This document shows positions 17,442-26,241 of a DNA stretch of 64,000 nt, one piece after another. This DNA comes from Flavobacterium taihuense (GTDB lineage: Bacteria; Bacteroidota; Bacteroidia; Flavobacteriales; Flavobacteriaceae), in the NCBI RefSeq assembly GCF_019351435.1, contig NZ_JAHWYN010000017.1, positions 1 through 64,000 on the forward strand, given 5' to 3'. Every line of letters begins with the position of its first letter. Positions within the stretch are counted from its first letter, which is position 1. A program made the translations under genes and the position numbers. The notes below the pieces were generated by a model that was not told the origin of the DNA, did not search any database, and saw nothing but the letters and a program-made list of their open reading frames with translations.

Positions 17442-17855
17442 ATGTACATATCCGAGATATTTAAAATAACTGATCAATCGATTATCGCACCATTTATCAA
17501 AGAAAAACGAATTGGTACTTTAATACGTTCTGGAGAAACATATCCACTAGGAACCCATATTTCAATGGAGTTAGAAACCAATAGCAAAGTAGAAAAAATT
17601 CTAGGAGGACCTATTTCCAAAGAGAATCGACAATGGATTGATTTTGATAAATCACCGTTTTCATTAGAAAACACAACAAAATCGGTTCAAAAAACAAATG
17701 AACAGAATTGTTGGATTTGAAATTAGGATCGACAAAATAGATCGGAAGCCGATTTTGCCAATATTATTAAAGAACTACGACTAAACAATGCGTTTACCGC
17801 AATGCTGATGGCTGATGAAACGGAAAAGCAAAGAATAATTCAATCTAATAAATAA
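17442..17855 (+). pseudogene. Broken paiB (FMN-binding negative transcriptional regulator)
   Basis: The open part 17442-17720 matches the PaiB N-terminus (MYISEIFKITD, PLGTHISMELETN, GGPISKENRQWIDF). The following frames continue with the PaiB C-terminus in pieces: RIVGFEIRIDKID in one frame, then DFANIIKELRLNN to TAA at 17853 in another. About 60-100 central residues are missing and at least one frameshift is present. It starts 2 bp after the hydrolase stop, so it was part of that operon. Confidence 0.75.
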
Positions 17856-17870
17856 AACAATTAGTATTAA

Positions 17871-18578
17871 ATGGAAAATACAAAAATGGCAGCAATAAAT
17901 TGGCAAAATATAACCGAAGAAATGCACGAAAAAGGATATGCCATTATTCAAAATGTTTTAACCCACTATGAATGCACTGAATTAATAGCAGGCTACAACA
18001 ATTCAAACAGTTATAGAAAAACCGTAGTTATGGAACGCTACCGTTTTGGTTTGGGCGAATACAAATATTTTAATTATCCGTTACCAAATCTAATTCAAAG
18101 TATTAGAGAAAGCGTATATCCAAAACTTGTTCCAATTGCAAACGCTTGGATGAAAGTACTAAATATCGCTACAATTTTTCCGGATGCACATCAAGAAATG
18201 CTAAATCAATGCCATGATAATAATCAAACAAAAGCAACCGTTTTGATTTTGAAATATGGCAAAGGCGGGCATAATACGTTGCATCAAGATTTGTATGGAG
18301 CTGTATATTTTCCCATTCAAACCGTTTTATTTCTAAATGAGCCCGATGAAGATTATACAGGTGGCGAATTTGTGCTAACCCAACAAACACCAAGAGCACA
18401 ATCAAAAGCGATTGTATTAAAACCCAAGAAAGGCGATATGCTCCTTTTTACCACTAACTTTCGGCCAATAAAAGGAACCAAGGGGTACTATCGTGTGAAT
18501 ATGAAACACGGTGTAAGTGAAATTCAAAGTGGCGAAAGATACACTTTAGGGATTATTTTTCACGATGCATTAAGTTAA
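17871..18578 (+). CDS. 2OG-Fe(II) oxygenase of the PF09859 type
   Basis: This 235-residue protein shows the non-heme iron signature: HQD in NTLHQDLYGAVYFP, a distal His in NMKHGVSEI and the 2-oxoglutarate Arg in ERYTLGIIFHDA. The family (PF09859) is annotated as an oxygenase related to AlkB-like repair of methylated DNA. It is the first gene of a tight set with the Ada-type metal-binding protein (2-bp gap) and AlkB, which supports a role in alkylation damage. Activity on DNA is inferred. Confidence 0.8.
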   Translation: MENTKMAAINWQNITEEMHEKGYAIIQNVLTHYECTELIAGYNNSNSYRKTVVMERYRFGLGEYKYFNYPLPNLIQSIRESVYPKLVPIANAWMKVLNIATIFPDAHQEMLNQCHDNNQTKATVLILKYGKGGHNTLHQDLYGAVYFPIQTVLFLNEPDEDYTGGEFVLTQQTPRAQSKAIVLKPKKGDMLLFTTNFRPIKGTKGYYRVNMKHGVSEIQSGERYTLGIIFHDALS

Positions 18579-18580
18579 AA

Positions 18581-18829
18581 ATGATAAAACATCTTGACAT
18601 AAACGATGGAGATTTACGAAGCAAAATCAAACATAAAGTGATTACTTTTGGTGGAAATGTAAATTTAAAAATATACGGAACATTAAAATGCAAATCAGGC
18701 AAACGTTTGAAACGGGAAAACAGGATTTTCTTCTTTTCAGAAAGTGAAGCTCATGAAAATGGTTTTCGCCCTTGCGGACATTGCATGAAAATAGAGTACA
18801 AAAAATGGATTTATTCAACAACGAAATAG
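18581..18829 (+). CDS. Stand-alone Ada-type metal-binding domain protein
   Basis: The 82 residues form only the Ada N-terminal zinc domain: YGTLKCKSGKRLKRENRIF followed by FRPCGHCM. E. coli Ada uses four Cys (Cys38, 42, 69, 72) and accepts methyl groups from phosphotriesters on Cys38; here Cys38 and the last pair are recognisable while the Cys42 position is not Cys. It lies 2 bp after the oxygenase gene and overlaps alkB by 25 bp. It may supply in trans the part missing from the AraC-MGMT protein at 15696, or have only a structural or sensing role. Confidence 0.75.
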   Translation: MIKHLDINDGDLRSKIKHKVITFGGNVNLKIYGTLKCKSGKRLKRENRIFFFSESEAHENGFRPCGHCMKIEYKKWIYSTTK

Positions 18830-19413
18830 ACGGCTCAACAAACCTATTACCAAAAGATGGTATAGTAAATTATTACGGAAAATTAATGTCTAATAAAGAG
18901 GGGAGTCATTATTTTGACACTTTAATGAATACAATCGAATGGAAAAATGACCAAGCCATAATCTATGGCAAACTAATAATAACCAAACGAAAAGTAGCTT
19001 GGTATGGGGACAGTGATTTTGAATACACCTATTCGAACACCACTAAAAGAGCCTTGCCTTGGACAAAAGAACTCTCGGAATTAAAATTACTAGTCGAAGA
19101 AAAAACAGGAGAAATATTCAACTCCTGTTTACTCAATTTATACCATAATGGCGATGAAGGAATGGCGTGGCATAGCGATGCAGAAAAAGATTTAAAGAAA
19201 AATGGGGCAATTGGTTCCTTAAGTTTTGGAGCCGAACGCAAATTTGCATTCAAGCACAAGGAAACAAAAGAAACCGTTTCATTGATTTTAGAACATGGAA
19301 GTTTACTTGTCATGAAAGACATAACACAAACGAATTGGCTACACCGACTTCCTCTAACAAAATTCATAGCCAAACCAAGAATAAACTTAACTTTTAGAAC
19401 AATTGATTTGTAA
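18805..19413 (+). CDS. alkB: AlkB-like alkylated-DNA dioxygenase
   Basis: AlkB family enzymes oxidatively remove methyl from 1-methyladenine and 3-methylcytosine. The 203-residue protein has LLNLYHNGDEGMAWHSDAE (HxD iron ligands), a distal His in TNWLHRLP and RINLTFR for 2-oxoglutarate. I place the start at ATG 18805 (MDLFNNE), where the conserved N-terminus begins; an upstream ATG at 18772 would add 11 residues that overlap the preceding gene further. It is the last gene of the alkylation-repair set. Confidence 0.92.
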   Translation: MDLFNNEIDGSTNLLPKDGIVNYYGKLMSNKEGSHYFDTLMNTIEWKNDQAIIYGKLIITKRKVAWYGDSDFEYTYSNTTKRALPWTKELSELKLLVEEKTGEIFNSCLLNLYHNGDEGMAWHSDAEKDLKKNGAIGSLSFGAERKFAFKHKETKETVSLILEHGSLLVMKDITQTNWLHRLPLTKFIAKPRINLTFRTIDL

Positions 19414-19586
19414 ATGGGACGAAAACCAAATTTAACAGTTATTTAAAAAAATGTATCTGACGGCAAAACGAAATAATAATTCTAATTTTAATTTTGGTGT
19501 TTTGGTGTCGTGCGTTAGAATGACCACTACCTCATCGATACAAGAAGTACTTTTTCTTTGTCCTCTTTTATCAATTTAAAAATAGT

Positions 19587-19934
19587 TTACGTGTTTTTTT
19601 TTACCATATTAATCCTATTTATTTTTTCGTCATTTATTTCAAAAATAACTACTTGCTCAATTTTTTCACTACTCCCATTACGTCCATGAATATATTCTTG
19701 CACAATAACCTTATTATCAAAAGTAATAGTGTTTACTATTTCAGCTCGAAGATTCGGTGAATTCACGAAAAGTTCAACATACATTTTTCGACAATCATTA
19801 ATGCCTTCAATAATTATTTTGTTGTTTGAAAAGTCAACTACTTTAATTTCTTCACTAAAAACAGCCATCATACTATCAATATCTCTCTCATCATAAGCAC
19901 GCATCTGTTTCTCTACAATTTGTTCTATTGTCAT
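19587..19934 (-). CDS. SnoaL-like (NTF2-fold) protein
   Basis: This small soluble protein of 115 residues has the NTF2/SnoaL cone fold pattern: an N-terminal helix pair (IEQIVEKQMRAYDERDIDSM), FSEEIKVVDF, and alternating strands toward the C-terminus. Such proteins bind small ligands or act as isomerases or hydrolases; no substrate can be inferred. It stands alone, transcribed against the alkB cluster. Confidence 0.75.
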   Translation of the reverse strand: MTIEQIVEKQMRAYDERDIDSMMAVFSEEIKVVDFSNNKIIIEGINDCRKMYVELFVNSPNLRAEIVNTITFDNKVIVQEYIHGRNGSSEKIEQVVIFEINDEKINRINMVKKNT

Positions 19935-20131
19935 TTTATATTTTTTTTATTTATGTATTTACTATTTACGTATTTAATAGCACTCTGAACAAGCTGAGAT
20001 GTTTTCGATAAAAATTTTGGTTTTGCATTTTGTAAGATCAAGTAAGACTAAACCTTTGGTTAATGACTAACTTCACAAATATTTAATCAACTTTAAAGTA
20101 AGCCTAAACCCAGCCTATTTCCAAACAGCGC

Positions 20132-20746
20132 TTAGCGGTAGGGTTTTGCTTTTATCTCGATTTGGGTTTTAATACTTTGTTTTACCTCTTCCCATTCACT
20201 ATCCAAAATACTATAAAAAGCGGTATTTCTGGGTATTCTATTTGGTTCGATTTTATCTTTTCTTAAAACCCCTTCAAATATTCCGCCAATTTTTTGAATT
20301 GCTTTTCTTGAACGTGCATTGTTCTCTTTTGCTCTAAATTGAACTCTATTGGTTTTTAAATTTTCGAAACAATAATTGAGCAATAGTAATTTACATTCCA
20401 GATTTACAGTTGTCCCCCAATATTCTTTCATAATCCAAGTAACACCAATTTCAATTTTTTTGTCATTCGGATATATTTCAAGAAATCTAGTAGTTCCGAT
20501 AATTTTGTTGGAATCTTTGTGAACAATAACAAACGGATACGCTGTACCTTTTTCTCTATCCTTTATAGCGCTGTTGAAATTAGGATAAAATATTTCTTCA
20601 ACTGAGTAGTCTACAGATGTAAGTTCCCATATTTCTTTATTGGATGCCGCACGAAATAAATCTTGCAAATGTTCTTTTTCTAAAGGTAGTACCACTATTT
20701 CATCTCCTTTTAATACTACCGGGTGATTAATCCAATTGTCCTTCAT
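20132..20746 (-). CDS. GNAT N-acetyltransferase, RimJ/RimL type
   Basis: The 204-residue protein has the GNAT fold with the acetyl-CoA loop region (VTWIMKEYWGTTVNLECK) and the RimJ/L-like end (VQFRAKENNARSRKAIQKIG). It probably acetylates an amine of a protein terminus or small molecule. Its start overlaps the stop of the DinB-like fragment upstream (ATGA), so translation of the two is coupled. Confidence 0.85.
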   Translation of the reverse strand: MKDNWINHPVVLKGDEIVVLPLEKEHLQDLFRAASNKEIWELTSVDYSVEEIFYPNFNSAIKDREKGTAYPFVIVHKDSNKIIGTTRFLEIYPNDKKIEIGVTWIMKEYWGTTVNLECKLLLLNYCFENLKTNRVQFRAKENNARSRKAIQKIGGIFEGVLRKDKIEPNRIPRNTAFYSILDSEWEEVKQSIKTQIEIKAKPYR

Positions 20747-20943
20747 AAGGCATTATCATTTATTTGATTACTAATTTTTTGTTGTGCTGATTCCCATTCG
20801 CTGTCAATCAAATGCCCTAGGATTTGCTTCTTGCTCCATTTTTCTATTTCTGGTTTATACGAAAATATTTCCTCTTCTATATTTTCTAATAAAGAGGGTA
20901 CGGTTTTACATAAAAATTCAAGTCGTTTTATTGATTCCTTCAT
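20743..20943 (-). pseudogene. Chimeric DinB-like (DinB_2) fragment
   Basis: The first 50 or so residues match the N-terminus of DinB_2-type metalloenzymes of the bacillithiol/mycothiol transferase superfamily (KWSKKQILGHLIDS). The last part (SEWESAQQKISNQIN) instead resembles the C-terminal tail of GNAT proteins such as the neighbour (DSEWEEVKQSIKTQIE). The gene therefore seems to be a deletion fusion at the shared DSEWE coding segment and lacks the later metal-binding His residues. It is open but very likely non-functional. Confidence 0.6.
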
Positions 20944-20947
20944 CCTA

Positions 20948-21802
20948 TCAATTTATATTCGTTGTTATTTGGCGTTCTAAATACGATGGCTGCCAAGTGT
21001 AAAGCAAAACAGTAATCAAAATAACAAGACACAAGCCCAGAGCACTCGCTTCTATCCCAAAATCGCCTCCGCTAAGCCAAATTGGTGCATTATCAAATAC
21101 CGGTTTAAATAAACTAGGCTCTTTGCTACCACTAACACCAAAGCCAAGAATTGTCCCTTGCATATAATTTGCCATAAAATGTAGCCCTAAAGGCATCGCT
21201 AAACTTTTAGTTTTTATATAAGCAATCCCAAACATAATCGAAGCAATAAATATATTAATTGAAGCCAATGTTTTTACTGTACCGGTCATTCCTGGGTTAT
21301 TGATATGGGTTAGTAAAAAGAGTCCCGCAAGAACTAATTGCGCTGGCCACTCACCAAAAGCCCTAATTAATCGTTGAAACATAAAACCCCTAAACAGTAG
21401 CTCTTCAGCTATTGCTGCTAAAAGAAATATTGAAAAACCAGAAAGAATAGTTGAAAAAGAAAAAACATTTAGCTGCCAATGTATAAAATCAAAAATTGTC
21501 AAAATAGAAACAGGTAAAATCATCAGTACAGCACCAATCAGTAGTCCAATACAAAGTTCCTTAAGCCAAGTTGCATTAAATTTTCCAACCAAGTCACTTA
21601 CTGATTTACGCCTTATCATTTGACAAATTATAGAAACAACCGAAATCAAAATGATTTGATGTATCATTGTTATTTCAAATGAAAAACGATCCGCCAAAAT
21701 AATTAACGAAAATAAGAAGGAAGCCAGAATCAGGAAAAACAGAACCACCCACCAGATGCTTCGGATTTGTTTTTCGGGAGTTAAAAAAAAACGTAATGCC
21801 AT
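20948..21802 (-). CDS. CPBP-family intramembrane (CAAX-type) protease
   Basis: This 284-residue inner-membrane protein has about seven to eight TM helices. The CPBP/Abi motifs are intact: EELLFRGFMFQRL, LTHINNP and GLHFMANY. Family members are glutamate intramembrane proteases related to Rce1; bacterial ones are often linked to bacteriocin immunity or regulation. It sits upstream of the DinB-like fragment and GNAT gene and may share their transcript. Confidence 0.85.
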   Translation of the reverse strand: MALRFFLTPEKQIRSIWWVVLFFLILASFLFSLIILADRFSFEITMIHQIILISVVSIICQMIRRKSVSDLVGKFNATWLKELCIGLLIGAVLMILPVSILTIFDFIHWQLNVFSFSTILSGFSIFLLAAIAEELLFRGFMFQRLIRAFGEWPAQLVLAGLFLLTHINNPGMTGTVKTLASINIFIASIMFGIAYIKTKSLAMPLGLHFMANYMQGTILGFGVSGSKEPSLFKPVFDNAPIWLSGGDFGIEASALGLCLVILITVLLYTWQPSYLERQITTNIN

Positions 21803-21874
21803 ATTTATTTATTTTTTAATTATCCGCTTTATTTCAATTTTGGTGATGCTTTCCGGCAACTGTTAACATACAAT

Positions 21875-22273
21875 TTAGCAATTTGTAGTTGCTTTTTTTT
21901 TCAAAACATTCCAAATCAATAGGGCCAAAATTAGTGTAAAGACAGAAAACAATTTTTCGGAGTATGACTTGGCTGATAGGTTTCCAATAGTATTAAGAAT
22001 AAAAAGAAAAAAGAAAATCCACAATATGCTATTTATTACTTTTTTATTCACCCGGAATTTTAAATAGTTTGCTCTAATAGATAAAACAGAAATTAAAAAT
22101 AGATTGATGAAGATCGAAATTGCTTCGAATCCATACATTTCAGTATCATTTGTAAGGCGACCGCCCCAAGCAATGTCATAAGGAATAAGTTTTACCATTA
22201 TGAAAAAGTGAAAAACAGTAACCATAAGTAGCATTCCCAGCAATATTTGTATCGAATTTATCTTTTTTTTCAT
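21875..22273 (-). CDS. Four-TM membrane protein of unknown function
   Basis: The 132-residue protein has four predicted TM helices (about 8-28, 47-67, 79-99, 107-125) and a lysine-rich C-terminus (KKKATTNC). I do not recognise the family. It is downstream of the oxidoreductase gene on the same strand with a 20-bp gap, so the two are probably cotranscribed. Confidence 0.65.
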   Translation of the reverse strand: MKKKINSIQILLGMLLMVTVFHFFIMVKLIPYDIAWGGRLTNDTEMYGFEAISIFINLFLISVLSIRANYLKFRVNKKVINSILWIFFFLFILNTIGNLSAKSYSEKLFSVFTLILALLIWNVLKKKATTNC

Positions 22274-22293
22274 TTTAAAATTTTATCCGCAAT

Positions 22294-23256
22294 TTAATAA
22301 ATCTCGATTGCTATATTCCCTTTTTTATGTCCTTTTTCTACATAAGTATGTGCTTCTACCATTTGTTCTAATGAATATGTTCGGTCTATAACCGGTTTCA
22401 ATTGATCAGCGTCAATAAGCATTTTAAGGAAATTGATATCTTCTGCTGTATGACTTATAATACCATTTAATACTTTTATTTTCTTGCTACTGGTTATGGA
22501 TGTCCAAGTCCCTTGCACCATTTCTGAAAATCCTGCCGCACTTAAAATCAATGTCCCACAAACTTTTAATGACCGCAAACTATCCGAAATTGACATCTTA
22601 TTAACCGTATCAAAAATTACGTCATACGTTTCTCCGTTTTTACTAAAATCTTCTTTGGTGTAATCAATTACCTTGTCTGCTCCTAATGATTTCACTAAAT
22701 CAACATTAATGGTGCTGCAAACTCCTGTAACATTTGCTCCAAAATATTTTGCCAGTTGAACAGCAGCCGTTCCAACTGCTCCTGAAGCGCCAAAAATAAG
22801 TACTTTTTGACTCTTTTGAATAGAAGCTTTTTTCAAAAAATGCAAAGCAGTTGTTCCTCCAAATGGAATTACCGCTACTTCTTGATGTGTAATAGTCGTA
22901 GGTTTTAATGCTATGGAACCCTTTTCCGGAAAACATTTATAGGAGGCATAAGTACCAAAACTCATATCGGTATGACCAAAAACGTCATCACCAACTTTAA
23001 AACGTTGCACTCCTGAACCTATACTTTCAATTTCACCTGAAAAAACACTACCAAGTAGATTTATTTTTGGTTTAAAAAGTCCAAAAAATAATCGAACGGC
23101 AAAAGGATCTGCTTTTCGTAGTCTTACATCACCTGAATTGACTGCTGTTGCCCGAATTCGTATCAGAATTTCATTATCCTTTGGAATTGGTTTTTCGACA
23201 TCTCTCAACTCAAGAACTTCCGGAGAACCATATTGTGTATAGACTATTGCTTTCAT
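22294..23256 (-). CDS. Zinc-independent MDR oxidoreductase (quinone oxidoreductase-like)
   Basis: This NAD(P)H-dependent medium-chain reductase has a GroES-like N-terminus (MKAIVYTQYGSPEVLELRDV, AVNSGDVRLRKADPF) and a Rossmann domain (LIFGASGAVGTAAVQLAKYF). Catalytic zinc Cys residues are absent, as in quinone oxidoreductase-like members. I place the start at ATG 23256; an upstream TTG-like extension would add 14 hydrophobic residues out of family pattern. Resulting length is 320, normal for the family. Confidence 0.88.
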   Translation of the reverse strand: MKAIVYTQYGSPEVLELRDVEKPIPKDNEILIRIRATAVNSGDVRLRKADPFAVRLFFGLFKPKINLLGSVFSGEIESIGSGVQRFKVGDDVFGHTDMSFGTYASYKCFPEKGSIALKPTTITHQEVAVIPFGGTTALHFLKKASIQKSQKVLIFGASGAVGTAAVQLAKYFGANVTGVCSTINVDLVKSLGADKVIDYTKEDFSKNGETYDVIFDTVNKMSISDSLRSLKVCGTLILSAAGFSEMVQGTWTSITSSKKIKVLNGIISHTAEDINFLKMLIDADQLKPVIDRTYSLEQMVEAHTYVEKGHKKGNIAIEIY

Positions 23257-23298
23257 GTAAAAATTAATTTTAAAACAAAGCAAAAGTACTAGCAACAT

Positions 23299-23541
23299 TA
23301 TTCCCTTTCATTGACTTTAGTTAAGAAATGAAAAAAATGTGTTTTTAAATTTTACAAAAGAAATAAAACCAATTATCATGAAAGACTATTATAAAAATGT
23401 TTACATCTAATGGAATATCACTTTCTCAAAAGAAATCCTTTTAGTAATTCCTTAAAAAGAATTTCCGATTTATATTGTAGATTAATACAAGATACTTTTG
23501 TCCAATGGATCCGGATATACAAACAAAAACTACACCTTTTG
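23299..23541. other. Intergenic stretch before the IS3 remnant
   Basis: A 63-codon plus-strand frame at 23410 has no recognisable content and overlaps the transposase remnant. I see no convincing gene or RNA here. Confidence 0.4.
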
Positions 23542-23768
23542 TTAAGCTACATTTTTGTATTTAATTTGATTGTTAAATTCTTCAATAGTTGCATAATTTA
23601 AAGTTGTGTATCCCTATTTTCTGTTGCACCAAATTTCACTATATCCAAAGATTTCCAATTTCATTTGTACTTTAGAAATGAGTCTCTTTCCATAAATATA
23701 AGCAGTTTTCAAGGATTTAAGAAAGCTTTCTGCTACTGTGTTGTTCCAGTAATTTCCTTTGTGTCTAA
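23542..23768 (-). mobile_element. IS3-family transposase (OrfB) C-terminal remnant
   Basis: The minus strand reads RHKGNYWNNTVAESFLKSLK with the later pieces GYSEIWCNRK and IEEFNNQIKYKNVA, which match the end of IS3/IS150 OrfB after the DDE glutamate (canonical GNxWDNAxAESFFKTLK, EYIEIWYNRKRRHSALGY, EEFN). A frameshift/deletion removes the RRHSALGY segment. Only about 75 codons remain. The left edge of the hybrid-sensor pseudogene begins exactly where this ends. Confidence 0.75.
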
Positions 23769-24328
23769 AGACCAATATAGAATCAAGTCATGTTCCAATT
23801 ATTATTCTGTCTGCAAAATCAGAATTAGAAGATCAAATTTTAGGAATCGATTTAGGAGCAGATGCCTATATCACAAAACCATTTAATATGGATTTGCTGA
23901 AAACTCAAATTCGAAATTTGCTTAATTAACGTCAAAAGCTAAAAGAAAAATTCAGTAACTCTATTAAATGGGAAGTGGAAAGCGGTATTCTGATGTCGGC
24001 AGATGAACGTTTGATGGAGAGGATGTTTGATATAATAAAGAAAAATATGGATAATCCGGCACTTAGTGTTGAAATGATAAGTGATGAATTGAAAATAAGC
24101 CGAGCACAACTACATCGCAAAATGAAAGGAATTATAGATCAAACACCCGTAGACTTAGTGCGAAGTATCCGTATGAATCATGCCGCTACTTTGCTAACTA
24201 CGACAGATCTTAAAACCTATGAAGTCGCTTATGCTGTAGGAAGTAATTCGCAATCGTATTTTTCAAGCAGTTTTTCCTAATTTTTCGGCAAGTCACCATC
24301 ACAATTTAAAAAAGAAGGAAATAGTTAA
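23767..24328 (+). pseudogene. 3' end of a hybrid two-component sensor/regulator (HTCS), broken
   Basis: The frame reads the end of a receiver domain (SSHVPIIILSAKSELEDQ, LGADAYITKPF), an in-frame TAA at 23927, then an AraC HTH (LSVEMISDELKISRAQLHRK, AVGSNSQSYFSS), a second TAA at 24278 and the family-typical tail FFGKSPSQFKKEGNS before TAA 24326. Histidine kinase and sensor parts are missing and the IS3 remnant abuts the 5' side. HTCS proteins normally control polysaccharide-utilisation loci, which fits the galM remnant that follows. Confidence 0.8.
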
Positions 24329-24337
24329 TATAAATAA

Positions 24338-24690
24338 TCTTGACACCGCAGCACATTATACTCCCATAGATGATTTTTTGATTCCAACAGGAGAAATCGC
24401 TGGCGTAGAAAATTCAATTTTTAACTTACAAAAAAAGATAGCGATTGCAAAAAATCCAGATGCTCAAAATCAGCAACTACAATATGGTCTTGTTCATGAT
24501 TATATTTATGTACTTAATCAAAAATTAGAATGTATAAATTATGCTGCTAAGGTTATAGAAACTTTTTTCAGGAAGAACTATGGAAATTTATAAAAACGAA
24601 TCTGGTTTACAGCCCTATAGAAAATTTATTTTGGATATTACTGCAACTGAAAAAAATAGTAAAGTGTATGACTACAATAATAAATTCGCC
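24338..24690 (+). pseudogene. Broken aldose 1-epimerase (galM)
   Basis: One frame gives HYTPIDDFLIPTGEIAGVEN and DAQNQQLQYGL, another, from 24580, gives MEIYKNESGLQPYRKF and KVYDYNNKFA. Both are recognisable parts of GalM, which interconverts sugar anomers. A frameshift near 24570 and loss of the first 180 or so residues show the gene is dead. Together with the HTCS fragment it marks the relic of a carbohydrate-utilisation locus. Confidence 0.7.
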
Positions 24691-25082
24691 AGAATTTCCC
24701 ATGTAATTGGTTTTTCAATATAACCGCAAACATTTTTGTTTTTAGCTGCGCGGTCCTTATCCAACTGGTCAACTGAAGACGAAAGCATATAAATTTTTAA
24801 TTGATCTTTTATACGGGTGTCAAAATTCTCAAATTCTTCTAGGAAATCCCAACCCGAGAGTATCGGCATATTAATATCTAAAAGAAGTATTGCTATTTTT
24901 TCGCTGGACTCAAAATAAAAGGACTTGATATAACTGAGTCCTTTTTCGGGATTACTAAATGCTTGCACTTCTGCTTTAGGAAAAACATGATGAATGACTT
25001 TTCGGCAAATAAGATTGCTAACGGCATCATCATCCACAACAATAAAATCTTTATATTTTTCGACAGAGCTAATTAAATCCAT
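24672..25082 (-). CDS. Single-domain response regulator
   Basis: The 136-residue receiver domain (start at ATG 25082, MDLISSVEK) has the acidic pair in VVDDDAVSN, the phosphoacceptor in LLLDINMPILSG, a Ser pair in MLSSS and Lys in YIEKPI. It has no output domain, so it probably relays to a kinase or phosphatase encoded elsewhere. Its last codons run into the galM remnant, so the original C-terminus may have been trimmed. An upstream in-frame start at 25127 is possible. Confidence 0.8.
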   Translation of the reverse strand: MDLISSVEKYKDFIVVDDDAVSNLICRKVIHHVFPKAEVQAFSNPEKGLSYIKSFYFESSEKIAILLLDINMPILSGWDFLEEFENFDTRIKDQLKIYMLSSSVDQLDKDRAAKNKNVCGYIEKPITWEILANLLL

Positions 25083-25611
25083 TTTAAAATTTGATTTTAA
25101 ATTCTGTTTCTCAACTCTATTTAACACACCATACCCAAACTTTTACCCAACCTCCAAAATACCCCAATATCCTTATTGGTGCAACAATGCTATTTCAATT
25201 TTGTTACCCTAAACGTATGGCTACACACCACTTTACCAATTAATTATTTAAATAAAAAAAACTAGTATTAAACTTTATTTCATTTTTTAGGAATATCTAA
25301 ACTAGGATACCTCTTACTGTATTTTGATAACATGTAAATTAATACTTTTAAATGGTTACCACAATACCCACTTTGGGTGATATTTCAATTATAAAGAAAA
25401 AAAAAGCATAAAACATGAAAAAAAAATTACAAGTAAGACACTATTAATCTTTTTCAATTCTTTTCTTTCAGTTAAAAAAATTTCCTTACTGCTTAAATCA
25501 ATTGATAAAAATACGCATTTAGCCATTTTTAATAATTCTTGATACCCTATTATTTTATACTTTTGATTCATGCATTATACGAGGTCAACATGGATTAAAA
25601 TAAAATAACGT

Positions 25612-26175
25612 ATGAATTCCGATCAATTTATTTTCTGCCTCGAAGCTGTTCCCGACGTAGAAACTAGCACCACTACCGAAGTGGTCAAAAATTTAGAACA
25701 ATTAGCTATGGAACTAGGCATTGCAAGTATTTATAAAACCTGCGACACCATTGAAGGATTGGAAGACAGCTTAAGTGCTTTACTCTATCATGACCATAAT
25801 TTTACCGATTATGAAATCATTTATTTGGTAATGCCTGGGCAGAGAAACAACATTTGTCTCAATAACTATTACTACAGTTTAAAAGAAATAGCTGAAATTT
25901 TTGAAGGCAAAATGAAAGGTAAAATCATTCATTTTGCCAATGCAAAAATATTGGACTTAGACGAGGAAGAATCACAATATTTCTTAGCCATTACGGGAGC
26001 ATACGCTATTTCTGGTTATGGTTCAAAATACAATAAAATAGCGAGTTGCAGTACTATCGACAAAGCTTTCTTTAGCCTATGCCAAGAACTAGATGATGTT
26101 GTGGAAATTGTGGAGAAATTGCATCAAAAACATTATGCACTTTGTAAGTTACTTGATTTCAGGTTGTATTATTAG
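25612..26175 (+). CDS. Soluble protein of unknown function (possibly DUF6642)
   Basis: The 187-residue protein has no signal peptide or TM helix. The alternating pattern (EDSLSALLYHDHNFTDYEII, IIHFANAKIL, YFLAITGAYAISGYG) suggests an alpha/beta fold of the TIR/deoxyribosyltransferase-like kind, but no catalytic motif is certain. I faintly associate it with DUF6642. The upstream region 25128-25611 is AT-rich with no clear gene. It precedes the copper-regulator gene by 66 bp and may be cotranscribed with it. Confidence 0.5.
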   Translation: MNSDQFIFCLEAVPDVETSTTTEVVKNLEQLAMELGIASIYKTCDTIEGLEDSLSALLYHDHNFTDYEIIYLVMPGQRNNICLNNYYYSLKEIAEIFEGKMKGKIIHFANAKILDLDEEESQYFLAITGAYAISGYGSKYNKIASCSTIDKAFFSLCQELDDVVEIVEKLHQKHYALCKLLDFRLYY

Positions 26176-26241
26176 TTTACCTTGTTGGTCTAAAAATGAT
26201 CCTATTTAAAGTATCTTTACTTTTATTAAATTTCAAAAACA

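Noticed and set aside
23410..23601. 63-codon plus-strand ORF
   Set aside because: No family features, and it overlaps the minus-strand IS3 transposase remnant in antisense.
25389..25571. 60-codon minus-strand ORF with a hydrophobic end
   Set aside because: Very AT-rich, no recognisable pattern, no partner; probably chance.
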